A DNA stretch of 64,000 nucleotides from an uncultured Coriobacteriales bacterium. GTDB lineage: Bacteria; Actinomycetota; Coriobacteriia; Coriobacteriales; UMGS124. Under the pieces are notes generated by a model. It worked only from the letters and a program-made list of their open reading frames with translations. It ran no database searches and was not told the origin of the DNA. The stretch's first letter is position 1. Each line of letters begins with the position of its first letter. The position numbers and the translations under genes are program-made. Positions 43,503-52,099 of this stretch are shown here, piece after piece. The stretch lies in the NCBI GenBank assembly GCA_934636245.1, contig CAKUAI010000020.1:1-64000 (forward strand), read 5' to 3'.

Positions 43503-44036
43503 CTATGCACCGACAATCTCTTCGATTTCCGCAAGGCTGCGGGCAAAATGAATCCGCCTTTGCCGCTCAGGCGTTGAAAGACCGCAATCAATCATGCGCT
43601 GAAAGAACGACTCGAGGTCGTCGTAATAGCCGTTGAGGTTGTAGAAGATGCACGGCGCGTCGAGATGGCCAAGCGAGAGCTTCGAGGCAACCTCGGCAAT
43701 CTCCTCAAGCGTGCCCGTTCCGCCGGGAAACGCGATGAATGCGTCGCCGAGCTCGATCATCTTGGTCTTGCGCGTGGTCATGTCGGGTGTGACGATGAGC
43801 TGCGTGAGGTTGTCGTACTGCACACAGGCATCGATGAAGAACTGAGGTTCGACACCGATAACGTCACCGCCAGCCTCAAGGGCACCGCCGGCAAGCCTGC
43901 CCATGAGGCCCACCTTGGAGCCGCCGTATACGAGCGTGTGACCGGCGTGTGCGATCCAAGCCCCGAGCTCATGGGCCGCGGTGCTGAACGCGGGGTCGTT
44001 GCCTTCGCTTGCGCCGAGATATACCGTGACGTTCAT
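43503..44036 (-). CDS. LOG-family (TIGR00730) Rossmann-fold protein
   Basis: The 177-residue protein matches the LOG family of nucleoside-monophosphate phosphoribohydrolases. It has the N-terminal VTVYLGASEGNDP, LVYGGSKVGLMG, and the signature FPGGTGTLEEI with TTRKTKM before it. In plants and some bacteria these enzymes release free cytokinin or act on AMP; the bacterial housekeeping role is unclear. GAGGAGAGGC sets the start at ATG 44036, 12 bases inside the longest frame. Confidence 0.88.
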   Translation of the reverse strand: MNVTVYLGASEGNDPAFSTAAHELGAWIAHAGHTLVYGGSKVGLMGRLAGGALEAGGDVIGVEPQFFIDACVQYDNLTQLIVTPDMTTRKTKMIELGDAFIAFPGGTGTLEEIAEVASKLSLGHLDAPCIFYNLNGYYDDLESFFQRMIDCGLSTPERQRRIHFARSLAEIEEIVGA

Positions 44037-44051
44037 GCCTCTCCTCATCCA

Positions 44052-44087
44052 ATAAAAAACGGAGTGCCCGGTTACCCAGGCACTCCG
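44052..44087 (-). terminator. Intrinsic terminator of the FAD/FMN reductase gene
   Basis: The 9-bp stem CGGAGTGCC (44060-44068 with 44079-44087) is followed on the minus strand by TTTTTTAT. It lies only about 15 bp before the next gene's start codon. Confidence 0.85.
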
Positions 44088-44144
44088 CCAATTCTAACCT
44101 AGAAGAGCAGGTGCGAGCCGAACAAACCTAACGGCCGCGTGTAC

Positions 44145-46160
44145 TTACTTCGCCTGCGACAGGGCATCCTGGACGGCAGCCTTGAAGCCCTTGAGGGTGT
44201 TGGAGGCACCGGAGGCAATGTCGATGTCGTCGAGGTTCTCGACGCCCACGACCTCCTCGCAGTAGGTCGGCAGGGCAAGCTCGCCAATCGTGGCGGTCTC
44301 GGAAGACTCCACGACCTCGCAGCCAGAGATCTTGCCGCCCTCAACGGTCACGGACACGGTGATCTTGCCGCCGTAGCCCTGGCCGGAGCCCTCGTAGGTG
44401 CCGTCGGCGTAGTCGTCGGTCAGCTCAGAGGCGGCGCCTGCGGCTGCAGCAGCCTCGGCGTCGAGCTTCTCCTGGTGGGTCATGGCCTTCTCAGTAGCGC
44501 CCTCGAAAGTGCCCTGAGCGCGCTTAGCGGCGTTCTGGCCAGCATAGCGGCCGAAGACCATGGTCTCGGAGAGGTTACCGCCGCCGTTGTACATGTCGGC
44601 GAAGACGGAGCCCATCTCGCCGCCCTCGAACAGACCCTCGATAGGCAGGCCGTCGATGCCGATGACCTGGGCCTTGCCGTTGCGGCGAGGACCACCCTGG
44701 GTGTTGAACAGCGTGGGGCCGATCTTCAGGGCATAGAAGGGACCGGTCTCAACGGGCACGGTGCACATACGGCCCCAGTCGTCCTCTTCGCCCTGGTTGT
44801 CATTGGCATGGCAGTGCTTGTTGTACTTCTCCAGGGCCTTGTCGAGCTCGCCGTTGGCGTTGAAGTCGGGAGCGTCGCCAGCGTCGCGAATGGCCTGGGA
44901 CAGATCGGCGATGGTGTCGCCGGAGAGGATGAGACCGCTCTCAATCTCGGCCTGGTTGTCGGCGCTGAAGCCGTTGGTCATGGGGCCATCGGCGATGTGG
45001 GCGGAGTCGATGATGAGGTACGCGGGCAGGGGCATGGGCGTGGAGATCCAGCGGCCACCGATGGAGATGCGGCCATGGCGCGTGGCAGCCTGCTCGTTCT
45101 GGAAGCGCGAGCCGTCAAGGCCGGCGTAGATGCCGTACTTGGCAGAAGCGCCGCCGAAGCGAGTCGTGGTCAGGTTCGGGTTCTGGTAGGTCCACATGTA
45201 ACCGGAGACGTTGGACATGTGCCACAGCTCGGCGCCCACCTGCTGAGCCATCTTGATGCCGTCGCCGGTGTTGGTGGTGCCGGCCTGCAGGTAGGTATAA
45301 GGCAGCTGCGTGAAGCCGGCAATCATGTCCTTGTTGGCCTCAAAGCCACCGGTGCACAGGCACACGCCGCCGTTGGCCTTGATATTGAGTTCGGCGCCGT
45401 CCTTCTCGACAACGACACCGATCACAGCACCGGCCTCGTCGGTGATGAGGCGCTTGCCAGCGCAACTCTTCCACACGGTGAGCTTCTCGTCGTCGACGCG
45501 AGCGTTGACGGCAGCCATGCAGAGGTTGTAGTAGCTGGCGTCAAAGCGGGTGCCGGAAGCGGTCAGGCACAGGCAGTGCTCAGACTCGGGAATCTCGGGG
45601 AACTCGTTCCAGTGATACACATAGCCGGCGCGGCCCAGGCCCCAGGCGTTGTCGGTGAGAACCCAGGAATCCTTCTGAGCGGCCTCCATCGGGAACTTGT
45701 CGGGCTCGTCAGCGGGGCTGACCTCGGGACACACGAGCTCGGGGTCGGCACCCAGGGTGTTGATCATCCAATCCCAGTTGCCAGCGGCACCCTCGCACAT
45801 ACCCATGAGGGCCTCTTCGTCCCAGTTCTGGAACTTGCCCATGAGCTTGGAGAAGTAGCCATACAGCTGCTCGGCGTCGTCGGTGGCAATCACGAACTGG
45901 CCGGAAGCCTTCGTGTTGCAGGGCTCTTCGCCCTCGGGAGCCTTCTCGCACACGAGAACCGTGGCACCCTCCTCGTAAGCGGCAACGGCAGCATTTGCGC
46001 CAGCGCCACCCAGACCGAGGACGACAACGTCGTACTCGGCATCCCACTGCACATCGGCGGCAGGAGCGTCAGCCAAAGCGGTACCGGTAACGGCACCCAT
46101 GGCGACGGCACCCATGGCGGCACCCTTGAGCAGATTGCGGCGAGAAACGTTAGTGCTCAT
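44145..46160 (-). CDS. Tat-exported FAD-dependent reductase with C-terminal FMN-binding domain
   Basis: The 671-residue protein has a twin-arginine signal (SRRNLLKGAAMGA, residues 6-18). The FAD_binding_2/fumarate-reductase flavoprotein domain follows (VVVLGLGGAGANAAVAA near 50, TKASGQF, VGVVVEKDG, and GLFEGGEMGSVFADMYNGGG toward the end). An FMN_bind domain (about 590-671) carries DIASGASNT, the place where FMN is covalently attached to Ser/Thr in flavinylated proteins. In this group (urocanate, fumarate and related reductases) electrons from the membrane pass through FMN to FAD and reduce an external organic acceptor. The acceptor here cannot be named. ATG at 46160 follows AAGGGGA. It is divergent from a LysR gene, with a symporter gene beyond it. 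Confidence 0.9.
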   Translation of the reverse strand: MSTNVSRRNLLKGAAMGAVAMGAVTGTALADAPAADVQWDAEYDVVVLGLGGAGANAAVAAYEEGATVLVCEKAPEGEEPCNTKASGQFVIATDDAEQLYGYFSKLMGKFQNWDEEALMGMCEGAAGNWDWMINTLGADPELVCPEVSPADEPDKFPMEAAQKDSWVLTDNAWGLGRAGYVYHWNEFPEIPESEHCLCLTASGTRFDASYYNLCMAAVNARVDDEKLTVWKSCAGKRLITDEAGAVIGVVVEKDGAELNIKANGGVCLCTGGFEANKDMIAGFTQLPYTYLQAGTTNTGDGIKMAQQVGAELWHMSNVSGYMWTYQNPNLTTTRFGGASAKYGIYAGLDGSRFQNEQAATRHGRISIGGRWISTPMPLPAYLIIDSAHIADGPMTNGFSADNQAEIESGLILSGDTIADLSQAIRDAGDAPDFNANGELDKALEKYNKHCHANDNQGEEDDWGRMCTVPVETGPFYALKIGPTLFNTQGGPRRNGKAQVIGIDGLPIEGLFEGGEMGSVFADMYNGGGNLSETMVFGRYAGQNAAKRAQGTFEGATEKAMTHQEKLDAEAAAAAGAASELTDDYADGTYEGSGQGYGGKITVSVTVEGGKISGCEVVESSETATIGELALPTYCEEVVGVENLDDIDIASGASNTLKGFKAAVQDALSQAK

Positions 46161-46241
46161 ACAAAAATCCCCTTCCGTATGAAACCGCGCAGGTGGGATT
46201 AAATCCCTTGGCCTCTCCCCCGAGATGCCTCGCCTGCTTTT

Positions 46242-46258
46242 GCATGCCATATGCATGC
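46242..46258. promoter_or_regulatory. Palindromic site upstream of the FAD/FMN reductase gene
   Basis: GCATGC-CATAT-GCATGC (46242-46258) is an inverted repeat 82 bp ahead of the reductase start, in the 270-bp region shared with the divergent LysR gene. It is a candidate LysR operator; not proven. Confidence 0.35.
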
Positions 46259-46430
46259 GTTAAGGACAATCTAGTCCCGCGGACGTGCGCTGAGAAGTGC
46301 GGGTTGTTTGATGGGGGTTAAAGCTATATATTGAAACCCGTATGAGCTGGGGCGATGAAGGGGTTGCCCTAACAGGCACGTCGCACAATCGAAAATAACC
46401 ATCTGTTTCACGCAGGTCCAAGGGGGAGTC

Positions 46431-47309
46431 ATGGAAGACAGCGAGCGCAAGCTTTTCATCGACGTCGTCGACCTGGGGAGCCTCTCCAAAGCCGCCGCAA
46501 AGCATTTCGTGACGCCGCAGTCGGTGTCGCAGCATATCCGCAGACTCGAGGGTGAGCTGGGATTTCCCCTGCTTGTGCGCACCGCACAAGGCGTGTCGCC
46601 CACCGAGGCAGGATGCATGTTCTACGAGGGTTGCAAAGACATCGACGAGCGCCTTGAGCGGCTTCTCTCCCAATGCCGCGAAGAAGCCGGCATCATGCGC
46701 GCCACGTTGCGCCTGGGCTCTTCTTCCACATATTCGCTTGCGCTTTTCTCGAAATTCGTCCCTCAGTACCTGCGCAGCCACCCCAACGCAAAAATCGAGT
46801 ACGTGGGCGTGGACTCTCATCCCCTCGAGGGTCTGCTCATGGGGGACTACGACGTGCTTGAAGGCGTCGAGCCCCAAGACCGCGCCTTTGCCTTCGAGCC
46901 TCTACTCGCTTCAAGGCGCTGTTGCATGGTCGCGCCCGAAAACCCGCTCTCGAGCCACGAGGTCATCGAGCCCGCCGACCTCATCGACATGGACGTCTAC
47001 ATCTTTAACAAGCGCTGGGCCGCCCGCCTGCGCGAATACCTCGACAGGGTCTGCCCCAACGTCAAACTCATAGAGCTGCCGGGCTCCAGCTTCGAAGCGA
47101 CCATGCACCAGCTCGATCCTACGCGCACCGTCCATCTCCTTCCCGAGCAGTTGACCGGCCGCTACCAGGAGCTCATCCCCATCCCCTTCGACGTAGACGT
47201 GACCACGCAGTATGGCCTGGTATATCTGCCCAAATCCCAGGCGCGCCTGCATGCCCTGCTCGAATGCGCCCGCAAAGCGTACGGCGCCCACAGCACAACC
47301 ACCGTATAG
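46431..47309 (+). CDS. LysR-family transcriptional regulator
   Basis: The 292-residue protein has the LysR helix-turn-helix (VDLGSLSKAAAKHFVTPQSV and SQHIRRLEGELG, residues 10-42) and an effector-binding C-terminal domain. It is divergent from the FAD/FMN reductase gene and upstream of the symporter gene, so it probably controls one or both in response to the organic acceptor or a related acid. ATG at 46431 follows AAGGGGGAG. Confidence 0.9.
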   Translation: MEDSERKLFIDVVDLGSLSKAAAKHFVTPQSVSQHIRRLEGELGFPLLVRTAQGVSPTEAGCMFYEGCKDIDERLERLLSQCREEAGIMRATLRLGSSSTYSLALFSKFVPQYLRSHPNAKIEYVGVDSHPLEGLLMGDYDVLEGVEPQDRAFAFEPLLASRRCCMVAPENPLSSHEVIEPADLIDMDVYIFNKRWAARLREYLDRVCPNVKLIELPGSSFEATMHQLDPTRTVHLLPEQLTGRYQELIPIPFDVDVTTQYGLVYLPKSQARLHALLECARKAYGAHSTTTV

Positions 47310-47390
47310 CGTTTCACCGTGCCGTCCACCGCACCCCATAGGCCATTGAGCTGATTCGTTTCGACTTCGTAACAAATGCCACACAACGCT

Positions 47391-47420
47391 TTCGTGCGAT
47401 AAAGAACAGTCCACTATAAT
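47391..47420 (+). promoter_or_regulatory. Promoter of the symporter gene
   Basis: A perfect TATAAT (47415-47420) is preceded by a weak -35 TTCGTG (47391-47396) at 18 bp. The start codon follows about 65 bp later. Confidence 0.5.
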
Positions 47421-47486
47421 GTTCCTGCTACATACCCGAGGGCACGATTATGTCCGTGTCCCCGTCAAGTGAAAGGAACACCTTCG

Positions 47487-48710
47487 ATGTCCGAGCGCAA
47501 AAAGATGCCCTTGGCGATGCAGATTCTCATCGCACTCGTCTTGGCAATCATTGCAGGCCTGCTCATGCAAGGCTGTGTCGACATTGCCGACACCTACATC
47601 AAGCCCTTCGGTACGATTTTCTTGAACCTCGTGAAGTTCATCGTCGTGCCCATCGTGCTTTTCTCCATCATGAGCGGCATCATCTCGATGCGCGACATCC
47701 GCAAGGTCGGCTCCATCGGTCTCAAGACCGTCGTGTACTACCTGTGCACCACGGCCGTCGCCATCATCCTGGGCATGATCACCGGCTCGCTGTTCAAGGG
47801 CCTCTTCCCGCAGCTTGACACCAGCGAGCTGACCTATGAGGCCACCGACCCCACGCCCATCATGGACGTCGTGGTCAACATCTTCCCCTCCAACTTCATC
47901 ACGCCTATGTCGAGCTCCTCGATGCTGCAGATCATCGTCATGGCACTGCTCATCGGCTTCGGCATCATCCTTGTGGGCAAGGAGGCCGAGCCTGTCGCCG
48001 ACGGCGTGCAGCGCCTCAACCTCGTGTTCATGAAGGTGATGGAAGTCATCCTCAAGCTCTCCCCCATCGGCGTATTCTGCCTGCTCACCCCCGTCGTTGC
48101 CACCAACGGCGCCAAGGTCCTCGGCTCGCTTGCGATGGTGCTCCTCGCCGCGTACATCTGCTACATCGTGCACATGGTCGTGACGTACTCCATCTCGGTG
48201 AAGCTCCTGGGCAAGATGAGCCCCGTCGCCTTCTTCAAGGCCATGATTCCCGCCATCGTGTTTGCCTTCTCCTCTGCCAGCTCCGTAGGCACCCTGCCCA
48301 TCAACATGGAGTGCAACAAGAAGATGGGCGTGAAGGACGAGATTTACTCCTTTGTGCTGCCGCTCGGTGCCACCATCAACATGGATGGTACCGCCATCTA
48401 CCAGGGTGTTTGCACCATGTTCATCGCCGCGTGCTATGGCATCAACCTTGACTTCGGCCAGATGGCCACCGTGGTGCTCACCGCCACGCTTGCCTCCATC
48501 GGCACCGCCGGCGTGCCCGGTGCCGGCATGATCATGCTCGCCATGGTCCTCGCCTCCGTGGGCCTGCCCGTCGACGGCATCGCGCTCGTCGCCGGCATCG
48601 ACCGCATCTTCGACATGGGCCGCACCACGGTCAACATCACCGGCGACGCCAGCGCCGCCGTTGTGGTGAACAACCTCGAGAACAGGAAGGAAGCGCGCAA
48701 GGCCGCATAA
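47487..48710 (+). CDS. Dicarboxylate/amino acid:cation symporter (DAACS family)
   Basis: The 407-residue membrane transporter has the conserved DAACS motifs: SSASSVGTLPINMECN (serine-rich hairpin region), NMDGTAIYQGVCTMF, GTAGVPGAGMIML, and DRIFDMGRTTVNITGDASAA near the end. It imports dicarboxylates or acidic and neutral amino acids with sodium or protons. Placed after the LysR/FAD-reductase pair, it could supply that reductase's organic-acid cycle, although a Tat-exported enzyme would not strictly need import. ATG at 47487 follows AAAGGAAC. Confidence 0.92.
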   Translation: MSERKKMPLAMQILIALVLAIIAGLLMQGCVDIADTYIKPFGTIFLNLVKFIVVPIVLFSIMSGIISMRDIRKVGSIGLKTVVYYLCTTAVAIILGMITGSLFKGLFPQLDTSELTYEATDPTPIMDVVVNIFPSNFITPMSSSSMLQIIVMALLIGFGIILVGKEAEPVADGVQRLNLVFMKVMEVILKLSPIGVFCLLTPVVATNGAKVLGSLAMVLLAAYICYIVHMVVTYSISVKLLGKMSPVAFFKAMIPAIVFAFSSASSVGTLPINMECNKKMGVKDEIYSFVLPLGATINMDGTAIYQGVCTMFIAACYGINLDFGQMATVVLTATLASIGTAGVPGAGMIMLAMVLASVGLPVDGIALVAGIDRIFDMGRTTVNITGDASAAVVVNNLENRKEARKAA

Positions 48711-48744
48711 GCGGCAGCGCCCTCCAACAACGCGCTTCAACGAA

Positions 48745-48786
48745 GAAGCCCCGCCCGCTAGCTTTACGGCCAGCGAGCGGGGCTTC
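48745..48786 (+). terminator. Intrinsic terminator of the symporter gene
   Basis: The stem GAAGCCCCGC (48745-48754) pairs with 48777-48786, with further pairing inside the loop, and TTTT follows. Confidence 0.82.
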
Positions 48787-48826
48787 TTTTGTGCGAGCGA
48801 AAAAGCAGGGTCAGGGAGCGATCCCT

Positions 48827-48865
48827 CTACAGCGCAGACGCGATGAGACTGGGCTGGTAAACGGG
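48827..48865 (-). pseudogene. Remnant of an importer ATPase C-terminus
   Basis: On the minus strand this stretch encodes PSLIASAL and a stop, almost the same as the ASLIASAL end of the ATPase gene that stops at 48909, and the DNA CTACAGCGCAGA is shared. No longer homology is visible upstream of it, so it is the leftover 3' end of a duplicated or replaced paralogue. Confidence 0.5.
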
Positions 48866-48908
48866 CGGCCCTTCCCAACCCGAGGCACGATTGCCTCAAA
48901 TATTCTCC

Positions 48909-49664
48909 CTACAGCGCAGAGGCGATAAGGCTTGCCGTATAGGGGTCGGCCGGACTGGAGAGGACCTGCTCGGTGAGGCCGACCTCCACGATGCGACCCT
49001 CGCGCATGACGGCCACACGGTCGCAAAAGTCCTGGACAAGGGCGAGATCGTGGCAGATGAACAGCACCGCCATGCCAAGCTCGGCATTGAGCTCGCGCAA
49101 TAGGGCCACCACCTGCGCCTGCACCGTGACATCGAGCGCGCTCGTGGCCTCGTCGGCGATGAGCAGGGCAGGACGCGCCGCCAATGCGCGGGCGATGGCC
49201 GCACGCTGACACTGCCCGCCACTCACCTGGTGGGGATAGCGGCCCAAAAGCTCACGCCCAAGACCGCACCGCTCAAAGAGCTCGCCCGCCCGCTCAAGCG
49301 CCTCGTCCTTCGACACGCCGGCGTTGCGCAGCCCCTCGGTGACCGACTGGCCAAGCGTGCGCCGCGGGTCAAACGAAGAGGACGGGTCCTGGAACACCAT
49401 CTGCACCTTGTGGGGACCGCGCGCGGGCTCAGCGGCGTCTTCGCAAACCACGAGGTCGCCGGCCGAAGGCTTCGAGAACCCGGCCACGCACTTGGCAATC
49501 GTCGACTTGCCGCAGCCAGACTCGCCCACAAGCCCCAGCACCTCGCCGGGAAACACGTCGAGCGACACGCCGTGCACGACCTCGCGCACATCCTTGCCGT
49601 GGCCATACGACAAACTCAGGTTGCGCAGCGACACCACGGGTCCGGCGGAACATACCTCACACAT
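48909..49664 (-). CDS. Nik/Dpp/Opp-type ABC importer ATPase (second)
   Basis: The 251-residue ATPase has Walker A GESGCGKST, Q-loop FQDPSSSFDPRRTLGQSV, signature VSGGQCQRAA and Walker B LLIADEATSALD. It is one of the two ATPases typical of peptide/nickel importers. The extended oligopeptide-binding-associated C-terminal domain is short or absent: it ends DPYTASLIASAL. It starts 2 bp after the stop of the preceding ATPase gene, the last gene of a five-gene operon. Confidence 0.9.
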   Translation of the reverse strand: MCEVCSAGPVVSLRNLSLSYGHGKDVREVVHGVSLDVFPGEVLGLVGESGCGKSTIAKCVAGFSKPSAGDLVVCEDAAEPARGPHKVQMVFQDPSSSFDPRRTLGQSVTEGLRNAGVSKDEALERAGELFERCGLGRELLGRYPHQVSGGQCQRAAIARALAARPALLIADEATSALDVTVQAQVVALLRELNAELGMAVLFICHDLALVQDFCDRVAVMREGRIVEVGLTEQVLSSPADPYTASLIASAL

Positions 49665-49666
49665 CC

Positions 49667-50506
49667 CTATCCCCTCCTCAGGCGCGGTGCGGCGGCAACA
49701 AGAGCGCGGGTGTAAGCGTCCACGGGGTCAGCGAGAACGCGCGCAACGGGGCCCTGCTCCACAACGCGCCCCTGCCTGAGCACCACCACGTCGTCGCACA
49801 AGGCTTCTACCAGCCTGAAGTTGTGCGTGACAAGCAGGATGGCACATCCCAGGCGCGAGCGCACGTCGCGCAGGACGTCCACCACCTGGGCCTGTGTCGT
49901 CACATCGAGCGCGCTCGTGGGCTCGTCGGCAAGAAGGAGTTTCGGCTTCAGCATGAGCGCCACCGCGATGCCCACGCGCTGCGCCATGCCGCCCGAAAGC
50001 TCGTGGGGATAGGCATGCGCCACCTTTGTCGGCTCGTGAATTCCCAGACTCTCGAGGGTCCCGCAGAAGAGGGCCTCGCATTCCTGTCTGCCCATGCGCA
50101 CATGCGTGCGCACCGCCTCCCAAACCTGCACGTCCAGGCGGCGTACGGGGCAAAAGGTGGCGGCACTGTCTTGAAAGACGGTCGCCATTTCCTTGCCCCG
50201 CAGTTCGCGCAAGCGCGCCGCACTCATGCGCGTCACGTCTTCGCCCTGGTAGAGCACGCGCCCGGATTGCACACGCATGCCGTCGTCGAGCAGGCCCATG
50301 GCCGCCTTGAGCAGCGTCGTCTTGCCGCTGCCCGACTCGCCCACAAGGCCCACGATGCGCCCGGCCCCCACGGAGAAGCTCGCGTCCTCAACAACCGCGC
50401 GGTCGCCATATGCGATGCCCACGCCATCGTAGGCGAGCAGGGCGCCCTCATGCCCCGACGTCATCTCTTTGTTCTCCAAAACCGGCGAGCCGGACGCTTG
50501 CTGCAC
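49667..50506 (-). CDS. Nik/Dpp/Opp-type ABC importer ATPase (first)
   Basis: The 279-residue ATPase contains Walker A GESGSGKTT, Q-loop FQDSAATFCPVRRLDVQVW, signature LSGGMAQRVG and Walker B LLLADEPTSALD. It forms the heterodimeric motor with the next ATPase. The end is short (DPVDAYTRALVAAAPRLRRG), as in the partner, without the long Cys-containing tail seen in DppD/OppD. The GTG at 50506 is 15 bp after the binding-protein stop with GGAAAGGG ahead; the ATG at 50464 is an alternative. Confidence 0.9.
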   Translation of the reverse strand: MQQASGSPVLENKEMTSGHEGALLAYDGVGIAYGDRAVVEDASFSVGAGRIVGLVGESGSGKTTLLKAAMGLLDDGMRVQSGRVLYQGEDVTRMSAARLRELRGKEMATVFQDSAATFCPVRRLDVQVWEAVRTHVRMGRQECEALFCGTLESLGIHEPTKVAHAYPHELSGGMAQRVGIAVALMLKPKLLLADEPTSALDVTTQAQVVDVLRDVRSRLGCAILLVTHNFRLVEALCDDVVVLRQGRVVEQGPVARVLADPVDAYTRALVAAAPRLRRG

Positions 50507-50521
50507 GATGCCGCCCTTTCC

Positions 50522-52099
50522 CTATGCCACGGTGAGGCCGGCCGTGACCTCGTAGTAATCGCACGGATGTGGGGCGATGCCGCTCACGCTGGCGCGCGAA
50601 ACGATGCCCATGGTGAGGTGCGAGGCAAACATGTAGGCGTCGTCGTCGAGAATCACCTGCTGCATCTGCGTAGCCAGCTCAGCGCGCTTGCCCGTGTCGA
50701 ACTCCTCGGAGAGCTGCTCGGCCAGGGCGTCCAGGTCGGGGTTGGAGTATCCGCCGAAGTTCTTGGGAGCGCCCGTCACACACGTGGCGGAGAAGAAGTA
50801 CTCCGGGTCGCCAGTGGGCGCCGTGACGAGGGCACTTGCATACACATCCCAGGCAGAGGTGTCGGTGCGGATGCTCGTGTGGTTGGCCGTGCAGTTGACC
50901 TCCACCTCAAAGCCAATCTCGCCCAAGGAGAACTGGACGGACTCGGCGAGCAGGGGCAGCTCCTGCCTGCCGGGATAGGTGAGCCACACGATATGGAGGC
51001 GCTGGCCGTCCTTCTCGCGCACGCCATCGTCGTCGGAGTCGACCCAGCCGGCCTCCTCCAGCACCCGCTTTGCCTCCTCGGGGTCGTAGCCGGGAGCACT
51101 CACCGTGTCGTTGCCAAAGGCAAAGTTGCTCGGGAAGGCACCCACCGCAGGGGCGCCGCGACCGTTGAGCAAAACCTCGACAAAGCCCTCCTTGTCGATG
51201 CCCAGGGCAAGAGCATGGCGCACGGCAGGGTCGCTCATCACGGGCGAGGCGTAGTTTGCCTGCGCAAAGAAGGCGCGGCTCGTCTCGCAGCTCTCGATGT
51301 TGAACGAGGGGTTCTCAAACAGCGCATAGCTCGCGTACGGAAGGCCATAGGACGCGTCGATCTGGCCGGCCTGGAGCGCCATGGTAAGCGTGTCGCCGTC
51401 GGTGATGGAGCGCACAGAAACGTTTGCCAACGACGGGGCTCCTCCCCAATAGTCGGCGTTTGCCACAAGCGCAATCTCGGTGTCGCTCACCGACGTGGCA
51501 ACAAAGGGGCCGGTACCTGCGACATTGTTGTCAGCGGAGACGCCTGCCTGCATGTCTATGATGGCGCCATAGGGGTCGCACAGGTAATTGATGAGCGCGG
51601 GCTTGGGGCGCTTCGTGGTGATGGTGAGCGTCATGCCGTCAGCCTCGATGGTATCGATCTCGAGGTCGAGCGGGGCTCGGTCATGCACGGCAAGCAGGTC
51701 GTCGAGGCATTCCTTCACCGCCTGCGCGTCCATGTCGCGTCCGCTGGAGAAGCGCACGCCCTCGCGCAGCTTGATGACGACCGTGATGTCATCCGTGAAC
51801 TCGTAGGACTCGGCAAGCCAGCTTTCAGGCTCCATCGCGTCGGAGAACTTGAAGAGCGTCTCGCCCACGCCATAACGCACGCAGCTCCAGCCAGAATAGT
51901 TGGCGTGGGGGTTGAGCCCCGCATCGTCCATCTCGGGGCCGTAGCCGGTGGTGCCGTACGTGAACGTCGCGCCGTCGGCCAGGGCGCTACATGGCGCCTG
52001 AGCGCCAAACACGGACTGCCCAATGAGCGCGGCGACCCCCACGCCGGCGCCCAGACCGACGAACCCCCTGCGTGACAAACCCTTATCTGCGTGCGTCAT
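50522..52099 (-). CDS. Nik/Dpp/Opp-type substrate-binding protein, Tat-exported
   Basis: The 525-residue SBP_bac_5 protein has a twin-arginine signal (SRRGFVGLGAGVGVA, residues 9-23). Family landmarks include EPESWLAESYEFTDD, VVIKLREGVRFSSGRDMDAQ, DPAVRHALALGIDKEGFVE, and YDPEEAKRVLEEAGW. It binds a peptide, a metal-chelate or a similar ligand at the outer face and delivers it to the two permeases encoded just before it. The start overlaps the permease gene end by 4 bp. Nickel versus peptide cannot be decided from sequence alone. Confidence 0.9.
   Translation of the reverse strand: MTHADKGLSRRGFVGLGAGVGVAALIGQSVFGAQAPCSALADGATFTYGTTGYGPEMDDAGLNPHANYSGWSCVRYGVGETLFKFSDAMEPESWLAESYEFTDDITVVIKLREGVRFSSGRDMDAQAVKECLDDLLAVHDRAPLDLEIDTIEADGMTLTITTKRPKPALINYLCDPYGAIIDMQAGVSADNNVAGTGPFVATSVSDTEIALVANADYWGGAPSLANVSVRSITDGDTLTMALQAGQIDASYGLPYASYALFENPSFNIESCETSRAFFAQANYASPVMSDPAVRHALALGIDKEGFVEVLLNGRGAPAVGAFPSNFAFGNDTVSAPGYDPEEAKRVLEEAGWVDSDDDGVREKDGQRLHIVWLTYPGRQELPLLAESVQFSLGEIGFEVEVNCTANHTSIRTDTSAWDVYASALVTAPTGDPEYFFSATCVTGAPKNFGGYSNPDLDALAEQLSEEFDTGKRAELATQMQQVILDDDAYMFASHLTMGIVSRASVSGIAPHPCDYYEVTAGLTVA

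Noticed and set aside
44139..46202. Plus-strand frame of 687 codons across the FAD/FMN reductase gene
   Set aside because: Shadow of the reductase, which has a Tat signal, flavin motifs and a ribosome-binding site on the minus strand.
49823..52075. Plus-strand frame of 750 codons across importer ATPase and binding-protein genes
   Set aside because: It spans two well-defined minus-strand genes and has no recognisable motif or start site.
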